From: Cristatella mucedo
Taxonomy: Eukaryota; Bryozoa; Phylactolaemata; Cristatellidae
NCBI GenBank assembly: GCA_009760855.2
Contig: WPIO01000006.1
Location: forward strand, 3,962,501 to 4,026,500
Direction of reading: 5' to 3'
Length of the DNA: 64,000 nucleotides
Shown piece after piece: positions 58,149 to 64,000 of this stretch. A program made the position numbers and the translations under genes. Below the pieces are notes generated by a model. That model saw only the letters and a program-made list of their open reading frames with translations. It made no database searches and was not told where the DNA came from. Positions within the stretch are counted from its first letter, which is position 1; the number at the start of each line of letters is the position of its first letter.

Positions 58149-59335
58149 ATAATAATAATAATAATAATAATAATACTTCTGATATAGCAACCTCAGGGAA
58201 CTCAAATATTTTTCTAGGCACTTCAAATTGCTGCAAAAGAAGCACGATCGAATGGTTAGTGGTGGCATGCTCAATAAACAACAAAGATAACGTGCTTAAG
58301 GGTGACATGCACAGGGTCAACATTTAGCTATAGTTAGTGGCAGCATGCACAGCATCAGCAGGCATAAGCTCACAAACGGTGAGTCACAGGGACCCACTAG
58401 ATGCTGTCATAAATAGATGCGTTTTTAGTTTCTTTTAAAATGTGGCCAAGTAAGGGGACGTCGTGATGCAAGTCGGACGTGTGTTCATAGCTTTTAGAGC
58501 ATATGAACTAAAGGATTAGAGCATATGTCTCCAAAGGATTTGAGATTCGTACGATGTGAGTAAAAACAGCAGGTTGTACGACGCTTGGCCTGATGGAGTA
58601 GTTCTGATAGGTAGGCTGGAGCCAGAGAATGAAGGGACCTAAAAGTAAGTGACAGAACCTTGAAGTCGAAACGTTGCTTGATTGGAAGCCAGTACAGCTC
58701 GGTGAGAAGTGGTGTGATGTGGCTACTGCGACCCTCACGGCAGACAAGACCAGCTGCACTGTTTTTGTTCAACTGTAGGCATATGATTGTACACTCCACA
58801 AGACCAGCAAGCAGTGATTTGCAGAAATTGAGGGTGGATGTTACAAATACAGGAACCAATTTTGATGTAGTATCCCTGCCTAAGCAAGCCCGAATTTTTT
58901 TTTTATAGCAATGTCATGAAGCTGAAAGAAGGTAGACTTGACTGTTAAGCTGATGTCTTTATCCGGTGAAAGGTCACTTTGGAACAGGACACCTAGATTA
59001 CGTGCAGATGAAAAATGAGACATGTCGAGAAAAACGAGATATGAGAGTGGAGCCGATATTTTGAGCGGTAATCTTTCCAGTTTCTGAGACACGTGGTTTT
59101 CCCGTAATTAATAAGCTGGTTTTGTCGTCATTTAATTTGAGAAAGTTTGCTGCCACCCAAATGGCGATGTCAGAATTACATGCAGTTAGGGTATGTAGAG
59201 AATTCGATGTGCCAGTGGGCTGGGAGGGATCAAAGCAAAGGTACTGTAGAGTGCCGTCTGCATAGAAGTGAAAGCCTACACTGTGCTTGACGATCATATC
59301 GGCAAGAGGGAGAGTATAAACTGTGTAAAGAAGCA
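58149..59335 (-). mobile_element. CR1/L2-type LINE, longest copy (copy K)
   Basis: Read on the minus strand from 59335: LPLADMIVKHSVGFHFYADG TLQYL (reverse transcriptase catalytic loop, where the usual second Asp of YADD is Gly), AANFLKLNDDKTSLLITGKP, ARNLGVLFQSDLSPDKDI, TSTLNFCKSLLAGLVECTI, LTELYWLPIKQRFDFKVLS. Then the 3' UTR, hairpin and (ATT)n at 58149-58175. Frameshifts and the altered active site make it dead. Confidence 0.92.
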
Positions 59336-59429
59336 GAACTTACTTGCTAGGTTTGAGATTTCAATATAAGAGCTATGTTTGAGATTTTAATATAAGAGCT
59401 TGGCTGGTCTGCCACAACTCCTGCTAGTG

Positions 59430-59645
59430 TCTTTTATAGGAACTTTATGCATGCTGCCACTAACCACATTTGCATGGTGACCCTGTGCATGTCACCCCTA
59501 ACCATGTTATTAATGTTTAAAAAACATGATATTACTCACCATTCAATCGCGCTTCCCTTTGCAGCAAATGTGAAGCGCCTAGAAAGTGATTGAGTTCTAT
59601 GAGGGCGTTTTATCAAGTGCATTATTATTATTATCATTATTGTTA
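59430..59645 (+). mobile_element. CR1/L2-type LINE 3' UTR and tail (copy L)
   Basis: gcatgctgccactaaccaca tttgcatggtgaccctgtgc, then the tail at 59564-59635 and (ATT)n. 5'-truncated to the UTR. Confidence 0.88.
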
Positions 59646-59829
59646 AAGAAGATTTGGAGGTAGGCTGCTTAAGTCTTCTTAGTCTTATGTTGCTTTCTTA
59701 ATTATTGGTCTAAAAAAGCCTTTTTGAAAGGTTTCGGGACATGACCAGAAGCTAAGGACATATTTATCATGCTAGTTAGGCATGGCAGCAGCAGATTTGT
59801 GCACCATAGAAGTAGGACAGTGGGAATAT

Positions 59830-60115
59830 GTAGTAATAATACTTCATTTATATGCACCCTCAGAGAACTTTAATCTCTTGCAAAGCACTTTACATATGGT
59901 GTAAAGGAAGCATGATAACAATAATAGTAATAATAATAATAACAACACGCTTGATAAGCGCCCTCAGTGAACTACTCTGCTTAGTGGTAGCATGCGCAAT
60001 GTCAATAAGTATAACATGGTTAGAGATGACATGCACAGGGTCATCATGCTGCAAGCATGCTTAGTGGCAGCATGCACAGTGGCTGCATGCACAGTGTCAG
60101 CTCGAATAAGCACAC
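59830..60115 (-). mobile_element. CR1/L2-type LINE tails, two nested minus copies (copy M)
   Basis: One tail complement at 59850-59895 (caccctcagagaactttaat) and a second at 59948-59975 (gcgccctcagtgaactactc) after an (ATA)n run, then 3' UTR text to 60115. Suggests one copy inserted into another. Confidence 0.75.
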
Positions 60116-60179
60116 AAAGGACGCATCGCAAGGACCTGCAAAGGATGCTGTGGTAAATAGATGTTGCGTTTTAGCTACT

Positions 60180-60465
60180 TCCCCAGCAGAATGGCCCGAG
60201 CAGCTATCACCGTTGCATGCAGCAGGCAATAAAGGTTTTAGGGAAACAATTTAAGGAGAAGAGATATCGCAACACGTCTTTATTCATTGTAAATATAAAC
60301 AGATGCTAGCGACCATGCAAAGCAGCTTGCTATGGGCACTGTGCCCGTAGCAAGAAGTGAGCTGGCTCCATGAATAAACGACTCAGTACTAGCTGCAGAG
60401 CTCAAACCCACGGCCAGGGGTCGTGAAAGGGGTAACGTACCTTACCCCTAGGCTAAGACCAAGGT
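60180..60465 (-). mobile_element. tRNA-derived SINE, family 1, split copy
   Basis: The body complement cagctatcaccgttgcatgc and the B box complement gctcaaacccacggccaggg are separated by about 140 bp of unrelated sequence, so the copy was interrupted. Confidence 0.5.
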
Positions 60466-60634
60466 GTCACGCTGCTGCCTGTCTGCCCGGTGCTCTGCCG
60501 GCTGCTCCATCGTGCTGCCGCCTGCTGGACACTGTGCACTTCCTTCTCAGCTGTAGAAGACTCGGCTGTGGCTGCTCCTGCCTCCTCTGCAGTTGTCGGT
60601 CTTGGTCAATTTTCCAAGTCTTACATGCAAACGA

Positions 60635-60765
60635 TCTTAGTGCCGTCGCCCACGGTTCAGTTGCCCGCCTTTTACTGCCGAGGTCGTGGGCTTGAGCCCT
60701 TCGGCATATATAAAGTGCCTGGATAGAGATTAGGTTCTCTTAGGGTGCCATGCAAGTGAATTACA
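60635..60765 (+). mobile_element. tRNA-derived SINE with LINE-type tail, family 2
   Basis: B box cgtgggcttgagcccttcgg, tail aagtgcctggatagagatta ggttctcttagggtgccatg. Same plan as 16638 and 46535. Confidence 0.75.
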
Positions 60766-60949
60766 CTTATTTAATTTAACATTCAATCAACTCACCGGCA
60801 GCATAGCCAGGTATTTCGGAAGCGAGCCAGTGCTTTCACGACAGCGCTCCCACGTATTCCAGCTTTGACTCACTCATTCAGCGCACGTCTTACGTCGCCT
60901 GCTGCTACTTTAGTGCACGACTGAGAGCATTTCCTACAGTTTGACGAGT

Positions 60950-61153
60950 GCACATGGCTGCAGAGTGCTCATATCGACTAGAGTGGCCATTCGCTGGAGT
61001 CGAGAGGACGATTGTCCTCTCGACGAAATCGTGACTTGACGTCAGCTGGTGCTTGCAGTGGCGCCCCGCTCAGCCAGTTGGGTTCACCGGAGTTTGCAAC
61101 CAGACGCAGGCGAGTGCGAGAAGCCGAGCAAAAGCAAATGTGCTGGCCGCGAC
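60950..61153 (+). promoter_or_regulatory. Putative promoter / 5' UTR, CpG-rich
   Basis: CpG-rich text directly ahead of the 61154 ATG; the GC-rich block continues to about 61700. No TATA box seen. Confidence 0.35.
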
Positions 61154-61328
61154 ATGAGGGGGGTGGTGCTCAGGTGGCGAAGGAGGAGCGTGCCCACCGT
61201 CGCAGCATCCGTCAGTAGAGCTGTCTCAGCCGGCGCGCGCGTCTGTCGACGCTATCGCTTTGGCTCGTCGTCGCTAAGCGGCCACTGGTCGCACTTCCAA
61301 TACGTTGCTGGCTGGCAGCTGCCCGATG
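61154..61328 (+). CDS. Candidate first exon, basic N-terminus
   Basis: ATG in gcgacATGag. 58 codons plus one base to donor GATG|GTGAGT (perfect). N-terminus MRGVVLRWRRRSVPTVAAS is Arg/Ala/Ser/Val-rich without acids, like a mitochondrial targeting signal. Ends SSSLSGHWSHFQYVAGWQLP DG, which looks like conserved folded protein. Start choice is uncertain because the frame stays open further 5'. Family not recognised. Confidence 0.45.
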
Positions 61329-61675
61329 GTGAGTGAGCGTGAATTTCAGTGGGAAGTTGGAAGGCGGCAAAGCAGCGAGCGAGGGCTGTCGCAGGTTGCT
61401 GCCTGTCTCGCCGAGGCAGTAGGTGCATTACCGCTGCAGCCGCCGCTGCCGGGCCTTGCCGTGCGCTATTCGAGAGCCCCGGGGAGTGCAGCATTCCTGC
61501 TCTGCAGTCCTAAAGTATTCTGCCTGTGGCAATTGCAGGCAGGCATGAAACTCTGGCGGCCTGGCAAATCGCAGCTGGTCGAATGAGGGCTTGCTGAGCC
61601 AGCCGTGACATTTAGCTGCAGCAGCTGCTGCTGCTGCTGCTGCCTCGACCGAGCTGTGGCTCCCGGTCTGCGGCT

Positions 61676-61785
61676 CCGGCTTGTAGGTTCGTCCCGTGGT
61701 TTGGGCCAGTGGTTCGGGCCTTAGCTAATAGCACTTTGCCAGCTAGCTGCCCATTTAAATGAAGCTGTTGAATCAGCTAACCACT
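61676..61785 (+). mobile_element. tRNA-derived SINE, family 1, remnant
   Basis: B-box-like tgtaggttcgtcccgtggtt and the family tail atgaagctgttgaatcagct aacc. The middle is degraded. Confidence 0.5.
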
Positions 61786-62134
61786 AAAGAGCATTTTTTT
61801 TTATAAGACCCATAGGTGGACAAGGGGGATGTCACCAACGACAGACAAGGTGAGGTCGCCGATGAGCAGGCAGCTGGATGTATATCCAGCTTCAAGTGGA
61901 ATGTGCACGGAATGTCGGCAAACTGCATCTGATGGCGCATAATTCGATCGAGGCCGGCTCGACGGACAGCAGAGAGCAAAACAGTAGCCACGCACTGGTC
62001 ACCCTTCCACTGAGCCCCATTGCTGTCGAAGCTCGCACGCGCCAGCCGCTCGAGGAGGTCCGGGCCACGCAGCGAGCCGTAGCCGCTAGGAGCGAGCCGT
62101 AGCTGCTATCGGTTGGCCATGCACTGGGCAGCAA

Positions 62135-62203
62135 GGAGTTACCTGCTGCAGGACTCGAACCCATGCGACCTGGGTCGTGGAGATTGTAGAAAGCTGGCGT
62201 ATT
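62135..62203 (-). mobile_element. tRNA-derived SINE head fragment
   Basis: Complement of a B box (gactcgaacccatgcgacct gggtcgtgg). Abuts a LINE tail on the other strand. Confidence 0.5.
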
Positions 62204-62285
62204 ACCAGCAAATGTAAAGCACCTAGAAAGAGATTGAGTTCTTTGAGGGTGCTTTATCAAGTATATTATTATTATTATTATAGGG
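62203..62285 (+). mobile_element. CR1/L2-type LINE 3' tail (copy N)
   Basis: agcaaatgtaaagcacctag ... gggtgctttatcaagtata then (ATT)n. Compensating changes keep the outer stem partly paired (aagcacc/gggtgctt). Confidence 0.85.
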
Positions 62286-62289
62286 ATTA

Positions 62290-63185
62290 AAGCCACATCT
62301 TTAGCAGTGGTAGTGTAAGGATTTTTTTTACTATGAGTGTACTCGACATTTTTTTTTAGTCAAGTCAATTTTTTGGCTAGTGGAGTGGGCATGGAGAGGT
62401 TGCGGTGTGATAGTTGCCATCGAAACTTCGAAATCCCTTGAGCCTGGATGAGTCAAGATGCAGGACTCGGCACTGTGCACGAACGCCCGCGCTCTGCCGC
62501 TGCAGCAAGCACCGCTGCTAGCGGTGTCAGCTGAGGACATTCGAGATCGGATGTCCTCGCTTGCATTCTCACATGCATGCAGCCGGATCCGCCTTCGACT
62601 TATGTCTCTCACAGGGTTTTGCCAGACTAAGCCGGTTGGCCGCTCCCCATTTCTAGTGCGCTGCTGCTGCGTCCTGCACGCGACGAATGCCCTTGTGCGC
62701 GACTCGCTGCCAACCGGATTCCTCGGCGCTGGATCTCGAGCCAAAGGGACCAGCGATTGCCGTGCATCGTTGTAGCAGCATTCACGCGATCCAGCTTTTG
62801 CAGTGGCAATTGCTCTCCAGCTAGCTAGGTCATCATCGAAGGAATTTGGCCGAGATCTTCGGAGAGCATCGCGATCGTGCCAGGAAGGTGGTCAAGCTAT
62901 CATTCAGCAAGGCATGCCCTCAACGAGTGTGACCTCTAGGTTAGCAGGAGTCGTTCTGGGTTAGTTAGATGGGTGGCCCGTTAGCCTGCCCGGCAGTCTC
63001 ACCCAAAATCTCTTCGAAAGCAACCCAAAATGCAGTTATTGCCAACGAGAAAAAACCCTAGCAGTTGAACTGTTCTTTGTGTGCTCTAGTGTTACGAAGC
63101 CGAGCACGGTGTGACTAACTGCTTGACGACATGCTTCTTTTTTTTCCAGCATTTGTGAAGTACCTAGACTGGTGTCTGGCTTTCT
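62290..63185. other. No firm feature
   Basis: Both-strand frames at 62331-62775 have no motif. Could be intron of the 61154 gene. Confidence 0.35.
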
Positions 63186-63190
63186 TAGGG

Positions 63191-63192
<2 letters not shown>

Positions 63193-63286
<94 letters not shown>
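63193..63286 (+). repeat. (TA)n microsatellite
   Basis: About 94 bp of perfect TA, self-complementary. Confidence 0.97.
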
Positions 63287-63289
<3 letters not shown>

Positions 63290-63499
63290 TATTCATATTG
63301 TTATCATTATTGTTGTTGTTGTTGTAATTATGTTGCATGCACATGGCAGCCGACAGACACTGCCAGGGTCCGCTGATCCCTCGAGGCCTTGCAGGTGTCC
63401 TGCTTTCGTCTCTTGCCTGTATGCGTGTGCGACCCTGCTCGGCTTTAGTACCACCAGATAGACGCCGACACTCACTCCTCGTGGCTCCATTCTTTACAG

Positions 63500-63568
63500 G
63501 ATAAGCTTCACCTCGTCGTTCCTTCACACTTGCTTAGCGGGCCTTCGATGTTCATACCAATGGACCAG
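63500..63568 (+). CDS. Candidate internal exon, 23 codons
   Basis: Acceptor ggctccattctttacag and donor GACCAG|GTATGT, both near-consensus. Phase 0 at both ends: DKLHLVVPSHLLSGPSMFIP MDQ. It cannot follow the 61154 exon directly (phase 1), so at least one exon lies between if they belong together. Family not recognised. Confidence 0.55.
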
Positions 63569-63699
63569 GTATGTATGCATGCAGCAGACTGCATGCACGC
63601 CTGTCTGTGGACGTATGCCTGTGCACACGAGCATGCAGCACTCATCTGTTCGTGTGCGCTCGTTGGAGCAAGCATGTGCACGCTAGTATCAGCGCTCGT

Positions 63700-63755
63700 G
63701 TGAGTGTGCCTGTGCCTCTGTGTGTGTGTGTGTATGTGCGCGTGCATGTGTGTGT
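63700..63755 (+). repeat. Short GT-rich tract
   Basis: Degenerate GT repeats with C and A interruptions. Confidence 0.8.
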
Positions 63756-63786
63756 TTCACGCAAGACTCGTGCCGAGGCAGCAGCA

Positions 63787-63990
63787 GCAATGGAGGCGGA
63801 AGCAGCAGTCGAGGCAGCAGTCGAGGCAGCAGTCGAGGCAGCAGTCGAGGCAGCAGTCGAGGCAGCAGTCGAGGCAGCAGTCGAGGCAGCAGTCGAGGCA
63901 GCAGTAGAGGCAGCAGTAGAGGCAGCAGTAGAGGCAGCAGTAGAGGCAGCAGTAGAGGCAGCAGTCGAGGCAGCAGTCGAGGCAGCAGCA
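63787..63990 (+). repeat. 12-bp minisatellite at the window edge
   Basis: About 17 units of gtcgaggcagca, with a central run of gtagaggcagca variants. Stop-free in several frames (GSSR, QQSR), which are artefacts. Confidence 0.94.
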
Positions 63991-64000
63991 GTTAAAGCGG

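Noticed and set aside
63780-64000. QQSR / GSSR repeat protein at the right edge
   Set aside because: Minisatellite read in different frames; no flanking coding sequence.

Overview
This is eukaryotic nuclear DNA, most likely from an invertebrate animal. It has spliced coding exons with GT-AG borders, CpG-rich promoter-like stretches, many long microsatellites, CR1/L2-type non-LTR retrotransposon (LINE) fragments and tRNA-derived SINEs. I see no bacterial operons, no rRNA and no CRISPR. I cannot name the species. Nearly all long open reading frames here are low-complexity repeats or dead LINE pieces. Real coding sequence lies in short exons, which I found by hand from splice sites and reading phase.

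Left part (1-14.3 kb, minus strand): a multi-exon gene read right to left. Thirteen candidate exons join in consistent phase to about 690 codons. They encode an F-box region, a linker, a domain resembling DUF4347, and a helical segment, and the gene runs off the left edge. This architecture, and the F-box sequence in particular, points to an ECT2L-like protein (F-box plus RhoGEF family). The RhoGEF domain would lie outside the window. Its introns hold LINE copies, a CAG/CTG triplet tract, a 12-bp minisatellite and long dinucleotide arrays.

Middle (14.3-29 kb): mostly intergenic. It holds LINE copies in both orientations, SINEs, a GC-rich CpG-island-like block at about 18.9-20.2 kb, large CA/CT arrays and a compound minisatellite at 27.5 kb.

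29.4-41.6 kb, plus strand: a second CpG-rich block (29.45-31.35 kb) is followed by candidate exons of an unrecognised gene. Six exons between 37.28 and 41.2 kb join in phase. A (CT)n/(AG)n inverted pair lies at 35 kb.

42-64 kb: an L2-like LINE fragment of a second family, several SINEs, two of the three copies of an unidentified repeat of about 470 bp (the other is at 7 kb), an isolated CpG-rich first-exon candidate at 53.65 kb, a cluster of CR1/L2 copies at 57.9-60.1 kb, and the start of another plus-strand gene (61.15 kb and 63.50 kb exons). The window ends inside a 12-bp minisatellite.

Two transposon relationships stand out. The LINE ends in a hairpin plus (ATT)n tail, and one SINE family carries the same tail, as expected for a SINE mobilised by that LINE. 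A second SINE family, with a different tail, has about a dozen copies or fragments.
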